Notes under the pieces: generated by a model | What the model saw: the letters and a program-made list of their open reading frames with translations, nothing else | What the model was told of the DNA's origin: nothing | Databases searched by the model: none | Source: Melioribacteraceae bacterium | GTDB taxonomy: Bacteria > Bacteroidota > Ignavibacteria > Ignavibacteriales > Melioribacteraceae | Length of the DNA stretch: 53,574 nucleotides | Assembly (NCBI GenBank): GCA_016342755.1 | Contig: JAEINS010000029.1 | Span: forward strand, 1-53,574 | Direction: 5' to 3' | Translations under genes and position numbers: made by a program | Shown: positions 35,220 through 45,382 of the stretch, in pieces | Layout of the letters: each line of letters opens with the position of its first letter | Numbering within the stretch: position 1 is the stretch's first letter

Positions 35220-36701
35220 ATGAATTTTGAAACATTTAAAGAGCTCTCTAAAGATTACAATGTAATACCAGTTTTTGAAAAAATTACTGCCGATATGTTA
35301 ACTCCGGTACTTGTATATCTTAAAATTAGAGAAAAAGATAAAAACTGTTTTCTTCTTGAATCAGTTGAAGGAATTGGCCGTCTCGCGCGTTATTCATTTA
35401 TTGGCAAAAATCCTTATAAACTATTTTATAATTATCAGGATAAACTTCACATTAAATCTGCGGAGAAAGAAGAATCCATTGATATAAATATTTTTGATTT
35501 TTTAAGTAATGAAATTGAAAACAGTTCTCATCCGGCATTAGAAGATCTCCCCTATTTTACCGGCGGGATTGTTGGTTATCTTGGTTACGAAAATGTTTCA
35601 GCAATTGAGGATGTAATTAAATTCAACCAATCTGATAGTTTAGAAAACCCTGATTCCATTTTTGGCGTATATAAAACAATTCTGGCTTTCGATCATTATA
35701 AACATCAGCTAATTATAATTTCTAATGTATTTGTTGATGAAAATACAGAACTGGAAAAATCTTATAACGAAGCAAAAGAAACAATAAAACAGCTAAAATC
35801 TGAATTAAAATCGCAAGTAGAATTTATTTCGGATTTCAAATTAGAGGCTCAAATAGATGATCCCTATATTGATAAGGATAAGTTCTTTGAGTTAGTTAAA
35901 AAATGCAAACAGAATATTTTTGACGGAGATGTATTTCAAATTGTACTTTCAAAAAGGTTTGATACTGAATACACAGGCGATTTGCTTAATGTTTATCGTG
36001 CTTTAAGAATGATTAATCCTTCGCCATATATGTATTTTCTGGAGTATGAAAATGATTTTACAATTATAGGAACTTCACCTGAAGATCTTTTAAAAGTGAA
36101 AGATAAAAATGCTACAATTTTACCAATTGCCGGAACACGCAGACGGGGAAAAACAGATGAAGAAGATAAAGAACTTGAGCTTGATTTAATAAATGATCCT
36201 AAAGAATTGGCTGAACATAATATGCTGATAGATTTAGCAAGAAACGATTTAGGACGCGTTTGTGAATATGATTCTGTTCATCTATCGGAAAACATGAATA
36301 TAACACGCTTTTCACATGTTATGCATATTGTATCAAGAGTTGAAGGTAAGCTGGAAGATTCTAAAAATTGTATTGATGCTTTAAAAGCCAGTTATCCGGC
36401 TGGAACTGTTACCGGAGCACCTAAAATTAGAGCTATACAGCTACTAAATGAATATGAAGATGAAAAACGCAATGTTTATGCCGGTGCCGTGGGTTACATA
36501 GATTTCAGTGGTAATCTTGATATGTGTATAGCAATAAGAACAATGTTTGCTAAGGACAAAAAAATATACTGGCAGGCCGGAGCCGGTATTGTAGCTGATA
36601 GTAAACCTAAACTTGAATTAAAAGAGATTAAAAATAAATCAGCCGCTCTAAGAAGCGCGTTAAAATATGCTGAGGTAATTGATGAAAATATTGATGATTG
36701 A
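35220..36701 (+). CDS. trpE: Anthranilate synthase component I
   Basis: This 493-residue enzyme converts chorismate and ammonia to anthranilate. The N-terminal part has the tryptophan feedback site LLESVEGIGRLARYSFIG. The chorismate-binding domain has FQIVLSKRF, TSPEDLLKV, PIAGTRRRGKT, HNMLIDLARNDLGRV, RFSHVMHIVSRVEG, YPAGTVTGAPKIRAI and WQAGAGIVADSKP. Length and motifs are canonical, so allosteric inhibition by Trp is expected. AGGAATAACA precedes the ATG. It overlaps trpG by 20 bp. Confidence 0.97.
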   Translation: MNFETFKELSKDYNVIPVFEKITADMLTPVLVYLKIREKDKNCFLLESVEGIGRLARYSFIGKNPYKLFYNYQDKLHIKSAEKEESIDINIFDFLSNEIENSSHPALEDLPYFTGGIVGYLGYENVSAIEDVIKFNQSDSLENPDSIFGVYKTILAFDHYKHQLIIISNVFVDENTELEKSYNEAKETIKQLKSELKSQVEFISDFKLEAQIDDPYIDKDKFFELVKKCKQNIFDGDVFQIVLSKRFDTEYTGDLLNVYRALRMINPSPYMYFLEYENDFTIIGTSPEDLLKVKDKNATILPIAGTRRRGKTDEEDKELELDLINDPKELAEHNMLIDLARNDLGRVCEYDSVHLSENMNITRFSHVMHIVSRVEGKLEDSKNCIDALKASYPAGTVTGAPKIRAIQLLNEYEDEKRNVYAGAVGYIDFSGNLDMCIAIRTMFAKDKKIYWQAGAGIVADSKPKLELKEIKNKSAALRSALKYAEVIDENIDD

Positions 36702-37248
36702 TAATTATGATTCCTTTACTTTCAATCTGGTACAGTTGATTGGAAAGTTTACTGAGGATATAATTGTTAAACGCAACGACAGGATAACTTTAGAAGAGAT
36801 TAAAAAAATTGCTCCCGATAAAATTGTAATTTCTCCGGGGCCCGGGAAACCGGAGGGCTCTAATATTTCGCTTGATGTAATTAAAACACTTGGAGAAAAA
36901 ACTCCAATATTAGGAGTGTGCCTGGGACATCAGGGAATTGGAATTACTTTTGGAGGAAAAATTGTTAGTGCTCCGACTCTTATGCATGGAAAGATTTCAA
37001 ATATTGTACACGACAATAAAACCATCTATAAAGATATTCCTCAAAAATTTGAAGGAGCAAGATACCATTCATTAGTTATAGACAGAGAAACTCTTCCGCA
37101 GGTATTCCAAATAAGCTCGGAAACTGAGGATGGTGTAATAATGGGTATCAGACATAAAGAATTACCAATTGAAGGAATTCAGTTTCACCCGGAATCAATA
37201 TTAACAAAAGTTGGCGATAAACTAATAGAGAACTGGTTAAAATTATGA
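36682..37248 (+). CDS. trpG: Anthranilate synthase component II (glutamine amidotransferase)
   Basis: The 188-residue class I amidotransferase supplies ammonia to TrpE. It begins MKILMIDNYDSFTFNLVQ, has the oxyanion-loop SPGPGKPEGS, the nucleophile Cys in GVCLGHQGIG, and the His-Glu pair in GIQFHPESILT. The ATG at 36682 follows GAGG at 36672-36675 inside the 3' end of trpE, giving translational coupling. It overlaps trpD by 4 bp. It could also serve folate synthesis if no separate PabA exists. Confidence 0.96.
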   Translation: MKILMIDNYDSFTFNLVQLIGKFTEDIIVKRNDRITLEEIKKIAPDKIVISPGPGKPEGSNISLDVIKTLGEKTPILGVCLGHQGIGITFGGKIVSAPTLMHGKISNIVHDNKTIYKDIPQKFEGARYHSLVIDRETLPQVFQISSETEDGVIMGIRHKELPIEGIQFHPESILTKVGDKLIENWLKL

Positions 37249-38255
37249 TCAAAAAAGAAATTGAAAAAGTTCTAAATAGAGATAACTTATCTATAGAAGA
37301 ATCATATGAAGTTATGCAAAAAATTATGGGCGGTGAAATTAATGATTCGCAAATAGCGGCTTTATTAATTGCTCTTAAAGGCAAAGGAGAATCATCCCAA
37401 GAAATAGCCGGTTTTGCAAAAGCAATGCGCGATAGAAGTATTAAAATTGAATCAGACTCAGAAACTACAATTGATGTTTGTGGAACCGGTGGCGACAATT
37501 CCGGAACATTTAATATATCAACCGCTGCTTCATTTGTTGTTGCCGGAGCCGGTGTAAAGGTTGCGAAGCATGGGAACAGGTCTATATCAAGCTTAAGCGG
37601 CAGTGCCGATGTTTTAACAGAGCTTGGTATAAGTATAAACCTTTCTCCTGAAGTTTCGGAAAAAGCAATTGACGAAATTGGAATTGCCTTTTTATTCGCG
37701 CCAAATTATCATCCTGCCATGAAGCATGTAGCAAAAGTTCGTAAAGAATTAGGTATGAAAACTATTTTTAATATGCTTGGACCTTTAACAAATCCCGCAA
37801 ACACAAAAAAACAGTTAATTGGAACTTTTAATGAAACGGCTTCTCAAAAAATGTCAAAAGCCGTAGAATATCTGAATATGAAAAAAGTTTGTTTTGTATG
37901 TACAGACAATAAATACGATGAAATCTTACTTTCCGGCACTACAAAAGTTTTTGAATTTGGAAATGATAAGGTTGATCAATACAATTTAACCTCAGAGAAT
38001 TTTGGATTAGGAGACATTGAAATTTCAAATTTAAGAGGAAATACATCATCGGAAAATGCGGAAATAATTTTGAACATACTAAAAGAAAAAGAAAAAAGTG
38101 AGCGTTCAAGAGTTGTTATAGCTAACGCTGCTATGGGATTATACTGTTCTGGAATTTCAAATGATTTAAAAGAATGTTACTATTTAGCTGAAGAATCAAT
38201 TGAATCCGGGAAAGCCTATGAAAAACTGGCAAAACTTTCTGAAGTTGGCGAATAA
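37245..38255 (+). CDS. trpD: Anthranilate phosphoribosyltransferase
   Basis: The 336-residue enzyme joins anthranilate to PRPP. The diagnostic VCGTGGDNSGTFNISTAASF loop binds pyrophosphate, followed by KHGNRSISSLSGSADVLTELG and GPLTNPANTKKQLIGTF. Length is normal and it is not fused to TrpG as in some bacteria. Start and stop overlap the neighbouring genes by 4 bp (ATGA) and 1 bp (TAATG). Confidence 0.97.
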   Translation: MIKKEIEKVLNRDNLSIEESYEVMQKIMGGEINDSQIAALLIALKGKGESSQEIAGFAKAMRDRSIKIESDSETTIDVCGTGGDNSGTFNISTAASFVVAGAGVKVAKHGNRSISSLSGSADVLTELGISINLSPEVSEKAIDEIGIAFLFAPNYHPAMKHVAKVRKELGMKTIFNMLGPLTNPANTKKQLIGTFNETASQKMSKAVEYLNMKKVCFVCTDNKYDEILLSGTTKVFEFGNDKVDQYNLTSENFGLGDIEISNLRGNTSSENAEIILNILKEKEKSERSRVVIANAAMGLYCSGISNDLKECYYLAEESIESGKAYEKLAKLSEVGE

Positions 38256-39049
38256 TGAATATACTTGAAGAAATTGTTGAAGTAAAGAAACAGGAAGTTG
38301 CGGCACTAAAAAGGGATTTTACTCTTTCAAGATTTGAAGATAGTCAGTTTTTTGATCAGAAAAATTTGGGATTTAAAAAATCTCTATCATCCAATAATGT
38401 AATCTCAATTATTGCAGAAATAAAAAAAGCGAGTCCTTCTAAAGGTATTATTAAATCGGACTTTAATCATATAGATATTGCTGAACTATATATGGAATTT
38501 GGAGCAAACGCTGTTTCCGTTTTAACTGATCAGAATTTCTTTAAAGGAAATATCACTTACTTAAATGATATTGCAAAAATCAAATCGGTTCCTCTTCTTA
38601 GAAAAGATTTTATAATAAATGAATTTCAGGTGTTTGAGGCAAAATCGAATGGTGCTGACGCGGTTTTATTAATTTCAGAAATACTCTCAGAATCTCAAAT
38701 TAAAGAGCTTAGTTTTTGTGCCAAAGAATTAGGATTATTTGCATTGCTCGAACTTCACTCCGTAAAACAAATTTCAAAAATTGATTTTGGCTTGAATGAC
38801 ATAATTGGAATTAACAATAGAAATCTAGAAAACTTTAAGACAGATTTAAATACAACATTAGAAATAGAAAAATTGCTGCCGGAAGATATTGTTGTTGTCG
38901 CGGAAAGTGGAATTTCAAACCGGGAGGATTTTGATTTATTGAAAACTGGCAAAACTGATGCTGTTCTGGTAGGCGAACATTTAATGAGATCAAATAGTAT
39001 TGGTGATTCACTAAAGCAAATGAAAGAATGGTGCAGACGTGAAAATTAA
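38255..39049 (+). CDS. trpC: Indole-3-glycerol phosphate synthase
   Basis: This 264-residue TIM-barrel enzyme closes the indole ring. Motifs are IIAEIKKASPSKGII, AVSVLTDQNFFKG, PLLRKDFIINEFQVFEAKSNGADAVLLI, IGINNRNLENFKTDL and VVAESGISNREDF. It is a stand-alone TrpC, not the TrpC-TrpF fusion of enterobacteria. Its end overlaps the next gene by 11 bp. Confidence 0.97.
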   Translation: MNILEEIVEVKKQEVAALKRDFTLSRFEDSQFFDQKNLGFKKSLSSNNVISIIAEIKKASPSKGIIKSDFNHIDIAELYMEFGANAVSVLTDQNFFKGNITYLNDIAKIKSVPLLRKDFIINEFQVFEAKSNGADAVLLISEILSESQIKELSFCAKELGLFALLELHSVKQISKIDFGLNDIIGINNRNLENFKTDLNTTLEIEKLLPEDIVVVAESGISNREDFDLLKTGKTDAVLVGEHLMRSNSIGDSLKQMKEWCRREN

Positions 39050-40664
39050 AATTTGCGGTATCACAAATATTGAAGATGCTCTTTTTAGCTCTAATGCTGG
39101 TGCTGATGCTTTAGGATTTATATTTTATAAAAAGAGCAAACGGTTTGTTGAATATGAAAAGGCAAAAGAAATAATTGCTTTATTACCAGAACGTATAATT
39201 AAAATTGGTGTTTTTGTAAATGAAGATAATGATTTTATAAATAAAATTTCTGCCGAAATTGGATTAAATGAAATACAATTACACGGTGACGAATCACAAG
39301 CCGATGCATCAAAAATTAAACTGCCGGTTATAAAAGCTTTTCGTGTTGATGACGAATTTGATTATTCTGTACTAGATGAATTTAAAGACTATTCAATCCT
39401 TTTGGATTCGAAATCGAATGCTGAATATGGAGGAACCGGATTGACTTTTAATTGGGAACTTATTCCGAAGGTGTTGAAAAAAAATATTATCTTAGCAGGT
39501 GGAATCTCTATAAATAATATTGAAAAGGTATATAAAAACATTACTCCTTACATGGTTGATCTGTCTTCTTCGTTAGAATCAGAACCAGGTAAAAAAGATC
39601 ATTATAAAATTGAACAGTTTTTCACTAAAGTAAATGGATTGGCTAATATGTTAATTTTAATGAAACATGAATCATCTAGAGAAGCTATAGAATTTGTAAA
39701 AGCCAGGATTATTGATCATGGCTGTATACCGCATGAAATTCTGGGAGAATTGAATATAGCAATTGGTATTACCGGACCAACAAATGTTTTACGCGAAGAA
39801 GATTTTATTTTCCTTGAAGAAGTTAATGATGTAATCAGACTTACGAAAAAATACAAGCTTGTAAGCCGCCAAATGAAATCTGAAGATACAGTAATCTTTG
39901 TAGACGGGAAATTGGTTGGAACCCGTGAATTAACAATTATAGCCGGACCATGCTCAGTTGAATCGAAAGATAAAGTTTTTGAAATTGCAGAATTGCTTGC
40001 GGAATCCGGGATACAGTTTTTTAGAGCCGGTGCTTATAAACCAAGATCAAGCCCATATTATTTTCAAGGATTAAAAGATGAAGGATTACAATATCTGGAT
40101 GATGTAAAAAAACAATTTGGTTTAAAGATAGTAACCGAGGTTCTTAATCAGAAAACAATTGGTTCCGTGGCAGAAGTTGCCGATATATTACAGATAGGCG
40201 CAAGAAATATGCAGAATTTTTCTCTTTTAGAAGACGTTGGTAAAACAGGAAAACCAGTTTTATTAAAGCGCGGGATTTCTGCTTCTGTTGAAGATTTATT
40301 GTTGAGTGCTGAATATATTGCTGCCCAACAAAACATGAATATTATTTTATGCGAACGCGGAATTCGGACTTTTGAAACTTCTTCGCGCAATACACTAGAT
40401 CTTAATTCAGTTCCTGTGATAAAGAAAAATACACATCTGCCAATTATTGTTGATCCTTCGCATGGATGCGGGATTTCTGAAAATGTTCCTAATATGGCAC
40501 TTGCATCAATTGCTGCCGGTGCTCACGGACTTTTAGTAGAAGTTCATCAAAATCCAAATGAAGCATATTCTGATGGACAACAATCTCTTTCAATGGAATC
40601 GTTTAAAGAATTACTAAAAAAAATAAAACAATTAGCTCCAATTGTTGATAAGGAGTTTTCCTGA
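39039..40664 (+). CDS. trpF: Fusion of phosphoribosylanthranilate isomerase and type I-beta DAHP synthase
   Basis: The 541-residue protein starts at GTG inside trpC. Residues 1-200 are TrpF ([13 protein letters not shown] with catalytic Cys6, [30 protein letters not shown]). Residues 204-275 match the ferredoxin-like regulatory domain of Thermotoga-type DAHP synthase ([25 protein letters not shown]). Residues about 280-541 are the DAHP synthase barrel ([77 protein letters not shown]). No stop separates the halves. One polypeptide should thus catalyse the first shikimate step and the third step after chorismate. An internal ATG at 39648 could also yield a separate synthase. Confidence 0.95.
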   Translation: MKIKICGITNIEDALFSSNAGADALGFIFYKKSKRFVEYEKAKEIIALLPERIIKIGVFVNEDNDFINKISAEIGLNEIQLHGDESQADASKIKLPVIKAFRVDDEFDYSVLDEFKDYSILLDSKSNAEYGGTGLTFNWELIPKVLKKNIILAGGISINNIEKVYKNITPYMVDLSSSLESEPGKKDHYKIEQFFTKVNGLANMLILMKHESSREAIEFVKARIIDHGCIPHEILGELNIAIGITGPTNVLREEDFIFLEEVNDVIRLTKKYKLVSRQMKSEDTVIFVDGKLVGTRELTIIAGPCSVESKDKVFEIAELLAESGIQFFRAGAYKPRSSPYYFQGLKDEGLQYLDDVKKQFGLKIVTEVLNQKTIGSVAEVADILQIGARNMQNFSLLEDVGKTGKPVLLKRGISASVEDLLLSAEYIAAQQNMNIILCERGIRTFETSSRNTLDLNSVPVIKKNTHLPIIVDPSHGCGISENVPNMALASIAAGAHGLLVEVHQNPNEAYSDGQQSLSMESFKELLKKIKQLAPIVDKEFS

Positions 40665-41857
40665 TGACAACAAAGTATAATGCCCCGGATATTAAAGGGA
40701 AATATGGAATATACGGCGGTAAATTTGTTCCAGAAACACTTATTGCGGCACTTAATGAACTTGAAAATATTTACAATGAATCTATTAAATCGTCTGAGTT
40801 TTTAACAGAACTTGAAGAATTACAAGTTGAGTATAATGGACGCCCTACTCCGTTAAGTTTTGCCAATAGATTAACTGAGTATTACGGGAAAGCAAAAATT
40901 TATTTAAAGCGTGAAGATTTATGTCATACCGGCGCACACAAGATAAATAACACACTTGGACAAATTCTTTTAGCTAAACGACTAGGTAAAACCCGCATTA
41001 TAGCTGAAACCGGTGCTGGTCAGCATGGAGTTGCAACAGCAACTGTTTGTGCTAAGTTCGGATTAAAATGTATTGTATACATGGGTGAATTGGATGTTGA
41101 AAGACAATCGTTAAATGTATTTAGAATGAAGATGCTTGGAGCTGAAGTAATACCGGTTACTTCGGGTAATAAAACTCTAAAAGACGCTACCAATGAAGCC
41201 ATTAGAGACTGGGTTTCCAATGTAACTGATACTTATTATATAATCGGCTCTGTTGTGGGACCACATCCATATCCTATGATTGTAAGAGACTTTCAGGCTG
41301 TTATAGGAAATGAAACCAAAGAACAAATTTTAAAGAAAGAAAATAAATACCCGGATTATATTTTAGCATGTGTTGGTGGCGGCTCAAATGCAATGGGCAT
41401 TTTTTATCCATTTATTGATTTACCTACAAGGCTAATTGGAATTGAAGCTGCCGGACACGGATTGGATACTGAAGACCATTGTGCAAGTATAACTTTAGGT
41501 GATAATGGAATTTTCCAGGGTATGATGACCAAATTACTGCAAGATGAAAACGGTCAGGTAAATGAAGTTTACTCAATTTCAGCCGGACTTGATTATCCGG
41601 GAGTTGGTCCGGAACATTGTTACCTTAATGAAATAAAGAATGCTGAATATAGCTCTATAACTGACAAAGAAGCTTTGGAAGCTGTTAAACTACTTTCAAA
41701 ATATGAAGGAATTTTACCGGCTCTTGAAACAGCGCATGCAGTTGCATATCTCGAGAAGCTAATGCCCGCAACCAATAAAGATGAAATAGTTGTTGTAAAC
41801 CTTAGCGGCAGAGGCGATAAAGATTTAAATACAATTATAAAAGAAATCAACCTTTAG
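40664..41857 (+). CDS. trpB: Tryptophan synthase beta subunit
   Basis: The 397-residue PLP enzyme condenses indole with serine. It has the PLP lysine in [29 protein letters not shown], the glycine-rich phosphate loop [10 protein letters not shown] and the GPEHCYLNE stretch, all of the TrpB1 type that pairs with TrpA. Its start overlaps the preceding stop by 1 bp (TGATG context), and trpA follows after 8 bp. Confidence 0.97.
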   Translation: MTTKYNAPDIKGKYGIYGGKFVPETLIAALNELENIYNESIKSSEFLTELEELQVEYNGRPTPLSFANRLTEYYGKAKIYLKREDLCHTGAHKINNTLGQILLAKRLGKTRIIAETGAGQHGVATATVCAKFGLKCIVYMGELDVERQSLNVFRMKMLGAEVIPVTSGNKTLKDATNEAIRDWVSNVTDTYYIIGSVVGPHPYPMIVRDFQAVIGNETKEQILKKENKYPDYILACVGGGSNAMGIFYPFIDLPTRLIGIEAAGHGLDTEDHCASITLGDNGIFQGMMTKLLQDENGQVNEVYSISAGLDYPGVGPEHCYLNEIKNAEYSSITDKEALEAVKLLSKYEGILPALETAHAVAYLEKLMPATNKDEIVVVNLSGRGDKDLNTIIKEINL

Positions 41858-41865
41858 GAATTATT

Positions 41866-42657
41866 ATGTCTTTTATTTCTGATAATATTAAAAAAATAAA
41901 TGCTGAAAATAAAAAATGTTTAACAGTGTTTTTAACAGCAGGTTTTCCGGCAAAAGATAAATTTGTTGATTTAGCTTTAAATGTTTTTGATGCCGGAGCT
42001 GATATAATTGAAATCGGTGTCCCCTTTAGTGATCCCTTAGCAGACGGACCGGTTATACAGCATTCTTCGCAAACTGCCTTGGATAATGGTGTTACACCGG
42101 AACTAGTCTTTGATTATGTTTTGCAAATAAGAAACAAAACTGATAAACCGATAGTTCTTATGGGTTATTCAAATCCAATATTAAAGTACGGAATTAAAAA
42201 ATACGCGCAAAGAGCTGTTGAGACCGGAGTTAACGGTTTAATTATTCCGGATATACCGCTTGAAGAATATGATGATTTCATTACTGATGATTTCAAAAAT
42301 CTTGATGTTATACTTTTAACTACTCCGACTTCATCTGATGAACGTATTAAAACAATAGATAATAAAAGTAACGGTTTTTTGTATTGTGTTAGTATTGCGG
42401 GAACAACCGGAACAAATAATCAGTTTGGAGAAAAAACATTATCCAATCTTAAAAGAACTTATAACCTTGTCTCAAAAAATAAAATGCAGATAGGCTTTGG
42501 TATATCTACACCTGATGATGTAAAAATGTTTTCACCCTTTTGTGATGGTGTAATTGTCGGCAGTGCTGTTATTAAATCATTATGGAATGAAAAAGATTCA
42601 AAAGATTTCCCAAATACTATAAGTTTAATTAAAAATTTGAGTGCTGCCTGTAAATAA
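41866..42657 (+). CDS. trpA: Tryptophan synthase alpha subunit
   Basis: The 263-residue TIM-barrel subunit cleaves indole-glycerol phosphate to indole. The catalytic region reads IEIGVPFSDPLADGPVIQ. Further motifs are LIIPDIPLEEYDDF, LLTTPTSSDERI and IGFGISTPDDVK. It is the last gene of the operon. A promoter for the next gene lies inside its 3' end. Confidence 0.97.
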   Translation: MSFISDNIKKINAENKKCLTVFLTAGFPAKDKFVDLALNVFDAGADIIEIGVPFSDPLADGPVIQHSSQTALDNGVTPELVFDYVLQIRNKTDKPIVLMGYSNPILKYGIKKYAQRAVETGVNGLIIPDIPLEEYDDFITDDFKNLDVILLTTPTSSDERIKTIDNKSNGFLYCVSIAGTTGTNNQFGEKTLSNLKRTYNLVSKNKMQIGFGISTPDDVKMFSPFCDGVIVGSAVIKSLWNEKDSKDFPNTISLIKNLSAACK

Positions 42658-42666
42658 TTATATTTG
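42636..42666 (+). promoter_or_regulatory. Bacteroidota-type promoter for the DUF1684 gene
   Basis: TTTG (42636-42639), inside the last codons of trpA, is followed after 19 bp by TATATTTG (42659-42666), matching TAnnTTTG. Transcription would start about 20 bp before the ATG at 42694, so this gene need not depend on trp attenuation. Confidence 0.6.
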
Positions 42667-42693
42667 TAGATTCTCAAACAAATATTAAGCATC

Positions 42694-43602
42694 ATGAAAA
42701 ATTACAAACCAATTATCTATCTATTAAGTTTTATAACTGTAGTTTTTAGCGGTTGTCAAAAAAGGGAGAACGCTGATCCTAAATATATAGCTGAGCTAAA
42801 TGAGTGGCATACTCAAAGAGTATCCAGATTAAAAGCTAAAACCGGCTGGTTAAACCTGGCGGGACTCTATTGGTTAAAGCAAGGTGAAAACACTTTTGGA
42901 TCAGGGCAGGATAATGACATTATCTTCCCACAAGGTAAATCCCCAGAAAAAATGGGAAGTTTTCTTTTAACCGATACTCTTGTAACTATAAAAGTTATTG
43001 ATGAGGTTGAAGTTAAATCGAACGGTGAAAAAATAACCGAAATGGAATTACGCTCAGATATAACTGACTCCCCTACTATTCTTGCTCATAATTCCCTTAG
43101 CTGGTTTATTGTTCAGCGTGATGAAAAAATTGGTATCCGTTTAAGAGATTATGAAGCTGATCTTGTTAAATCATTTACTGGAATAGATAGATTCCCTGTT
43201 GATTCAAATTGGCAGATAAAGGCTAAATTTATTCCATTCGAAGAAGATTCTTTTATAGAAATTCCAAATGTACTTGGACAAATAACAAAAGTTAAAGCTC
43301 CGGGAAAAGTTGTTTTTAATATTGATGGTAAAGAATATTCACTGATCCCTTCGGGTGGAACGGAAAGTTTATTTTTTGTTTTTGCTGATGGAACAAGTGG
43401 GAAAGAAACTTACGGAGCAGGAAGATTTTTATACATTCCGGGACCGGATGAAAATAACAATGTAATTTTAGATTTCAACAAATCTTATAATCCACCTTGT
43501 GCATTTACAAAATTTGCAACATGTCCTTTACCACCAAAAGAGAATTATCTTAAAGTTGATATCACCGCAGGTGAAAAAAAGTTTGGTGACGGGCATCATT
43601 AA
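42694..43602 (+). CDS. DUF1684 family lipoprotein
   Basis: The 302-residue product has a lipoprotein signal (FSGCQK, Cys21) and a DUF1684 domain. The signatures are WLNLAGLYWLKQGENTFGS near the start and YNPPCAFTKFATCPLPPKENYL near the end. Function is unknown. Despite following trpA by 36 bp it has its own promoter-like element. The 264 bp downstream hold no recognisable gene. Confidence 0.87.
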   Translation: MKNYKPIIYLLSFITVVFSGCQKRENADPKYIAELNEWHTQRVSRLKAKTGWLNLAGLYWLKQGENTFGSGQDNDIIFPQGKSPEKMGSFLLTDTLVTIKVIDEVEVKSNGEKITEMELRSDITDSPTILAHNSLSWFIVQRDEKIGIRLRDYEADLVKSFTGIDRFPVDSNWQIKAKFIPFEEDSFIEIPNVLGQITKVKAPGKVVFNIDGKEYSLIPSGGTESLFFVFADGTSGKETYGAGRFLYIPGPDENNNVILDFNKSYNPPCAFTKFATCPLPPKENYLKVDITAGEKKFGDGHH

Positions 43603-43866
43603 AGATTGTATAGCGTAGGAACCGAACTTTAAGTTTTCAGCTTTAGCAGTCAGAAGGAAATAGTTTTGTAAATAGAAAATTTTTGGGAGATAACCGCCTT
43701 AAATGTTTACGATGCATTACTAATTTTGGGAGAGTTCTTATTCCTTTGCTTCCGGCAATCGCTGATTGGAGTGATTCTGTGATGTAAAAACAGAATTGAG
43801 TCTAGTTAAGTTTAAGCATAAAGACTTCTTTAACTCCGACTAATAAAAACTAGAAATACTTCTCCT
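43603..43866. other. Non-coding gap between convergent genes, nothing recognised
   Basis: Neither strand shows a convincing reading frame, RNA fold or strong terminator between the DUF1684 and DUF2200 genes. Base composition is slightly less AT-rich than the flanks. It may hold a decayed gene, but I could not piece one together. Confidence 0.4.
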
Positions 43867-44217
43867 CTAAATTCTTAAAATCTTTTCCATCTTCTTTCCT
43901 TTTGCCAATTCATCAATCAGCTTATCCATATACCGAATCTTCTGCATAAGTTTGTCTTCAATTTCTTCCACTCTATATCCGCATATTACACCTTTAATTT
44001 TCTCTACATTTGGATTTAATTGCGGCGCCTCTGCAAAAAAGGTTTCAAAATCATTTTTTTTATTAATTTGCTGCTGCAATAATTTTTGATCGTAGCCGGT
44101 TAGCCAACAAATGATGGTGTCTACTTCTTCCTTTGTGCGCCCCTTCTTCTCAGCTTTAGTAATATAATGGGGATAGACACTTGCAAACGACATTTTAAAT
44201 ACTCTTGAATTATCCAT
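43867..44217 (-). CDS. DUF2200 family protein
   Basis: The 116-residue protein matches DUF2200 almost throughout: [57 protein letters not shown] and [20 protein letters not shown]. It is a soluble, widely spread small protein of unknown function, often located near mobile or stress genes. No partner is evident here. Confidence 0.9.
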   Translation of the reverse strand: MDNSRVFKMSFASVYPHYITKAEKKGRTKEEVDTIICWLTGYDQKLLQQQINKKNDFETFFAEAPQLNPNVEKIKGVICGYRVEEIEDKLMQKIRYMDKLIDELAKGKKMEKILRI

Positions 44218-44318
44218 ATCTCTAATATTCTTTCATAATTATTGATTACTGGTTTTAATATATAATGCTGTACGAATTACAAGGGAAATAACTCTCTAAA
44301 TCTTCAAATTCAAAGAAC

Positions 44319-45155
44319 TCATAATAACCCCATTATTGAAAGCATTTTCACTGCATATCGTCTTCCCAGTTTCCTTACTCCCTCAGAATTAAAATGCACA
44401 TTATCTGATCTGACTGGACACTCTTTAGAAGAAATAACATGTGCGGTTGGAATGGTTTCTGGTAATTTGTTTATTATTGGATTCATATCTTTACAAACAC
44501 CGTTCTGATCATCACCAACTACTTCTCCGGCTAGCAATGGAACTGAATCAGCATCTAATGAAAGATCGTTAAGTATATTGTTATAAACTGTTTTAACATA
44601 GGATGGCCATTGTTCATCACCATTGTTAGTTTCTCCTTGATGTAAAAGAATACCTTTGATTACACCGTCGTGTTGAGCTTCTGTTGCGAGTTCAATAAGT
44701 CGTGTATAAGGATTTCCCCCGTAAGCTTTTACTTTATCTACAAACCAGGCTTCCGGATATGTATCATCGTAACCCAGATAAATATCTTTATCAAATAATC
44801 TAATATCACATCCACCTATGGCAATATGAATAACACCTACTTTAATGCTATCGGGAAGGTTAGCAACCATAGTTCTGCCAAAATAATCAGCAGGCGAAAG
44901 ACCAGTATGGCAATGACATAACGGAGGAATTGCTGGATACCATGCAGCTTTTTTTCTGCCAAGATTTGAACAATCATATGACTGTAAAAGCTGAAAACGA
45001 CTATCAACCGTTGTGTCCTGTGCTTCAATTTCCGCTGAACCTTCCATGTTCGACTGTCCAAAACAGAGATAGATATGAAAATTAGGATCTTGCGAAAAAC
45101 TATTTGTTGTTAACATAATTAATCCTATTAATAGAAATACTAATTTTAATCTCAT
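44319..45155 (-). CDS. Exported SGNH esterase (sialate O-acetylesterase/CE6 acetylxylan esterase-like)
   Basis: The roughly 279-residue protein has a signal peptide (LKLVFLLIGLIMLTTNSFSQ) and the SGNH fold: nucleophile Ser in CFGQSNMEG, IAIGGCDIRLF, LLHQGETNNGDEQWPSY and the Asp/His block VRSDNVHFNSEG. It should remove acetyl groups from polysaccharides or sialic acids outside the cytoplasm. The ATG at 45155 is set by GGAG seven bases upstream and by the signal peptide. Upstream in-frame starts lie beyond the leader. A xylan role would fit the pentose locus but is only inference. Confidence 0.85.
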   Translation of the reverse strand: MRLKLVFLLIGLIMLTTNSFSQDPNFHIYLCFGQSNMEGSAEIEAQDTTVDSRFQLLQSYDCSNLGRKKAAWYPAIPPLCHCHTGLSPADYFGRTMVANLPDSIKVGVIHIAIGGCDIRLFDKDIYLGYDDTYPEAWFVDKVKAYGGNPYTRLIELATEAQHDGVIKGILLHQGETNNGDEQWPSYVKTVYNNILNDLSLDADSVPLLAGEVVGDDQNGVCKDMNPIINKLPETIPTAHVISSKECPVRSDNVHFNSEGVRKLGRRYAVKMLSIMGLL

Positions 45156-45240
45156 TTTAATTCTCCGGAAAATTGAAATATAACAATTTGACTTTTCAAT
45201 AGTTCTGCCAAACAACAAACTTAAACTAAAATACTAATAT

Positions 45241-45279
45241 CAAATTTATAAAAAAATTATTCTATGGCAATTCCATAGA
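45241..45279 (-). promoter_or_regulatory. Promoter and palindrome upstream of the SGNH esterase gene
   Basis: On the minus strand TTG (45270-45268) is followed after 19 bp by TAAATTTG (45248-45241), fitting TAnnTTTG. A palindrome of TCTATGG and CCATAGA separated by five bases (45261-45279) overlaps the -33 element and could be a repressor site. Confidence 0.5.
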
Positions 45280-45382
45280 TCACTTCCAAACAAACCATTC
45301 TGCCAAAAGACATACGAAGTTTGTGTGAAAGATCTAATTGAAAAAAAATCACCAGGGTAAGCCAGGCAAAAGTCCAATGTAA

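Noticed and set aside
37148-37498. Antisense 116-codon frame across trpG/trpD
   Set aside because: It lies entirely opposite well-recognised trp genes, has no promoter or ribosome-binding site, and its composition mirrors the sense codons.
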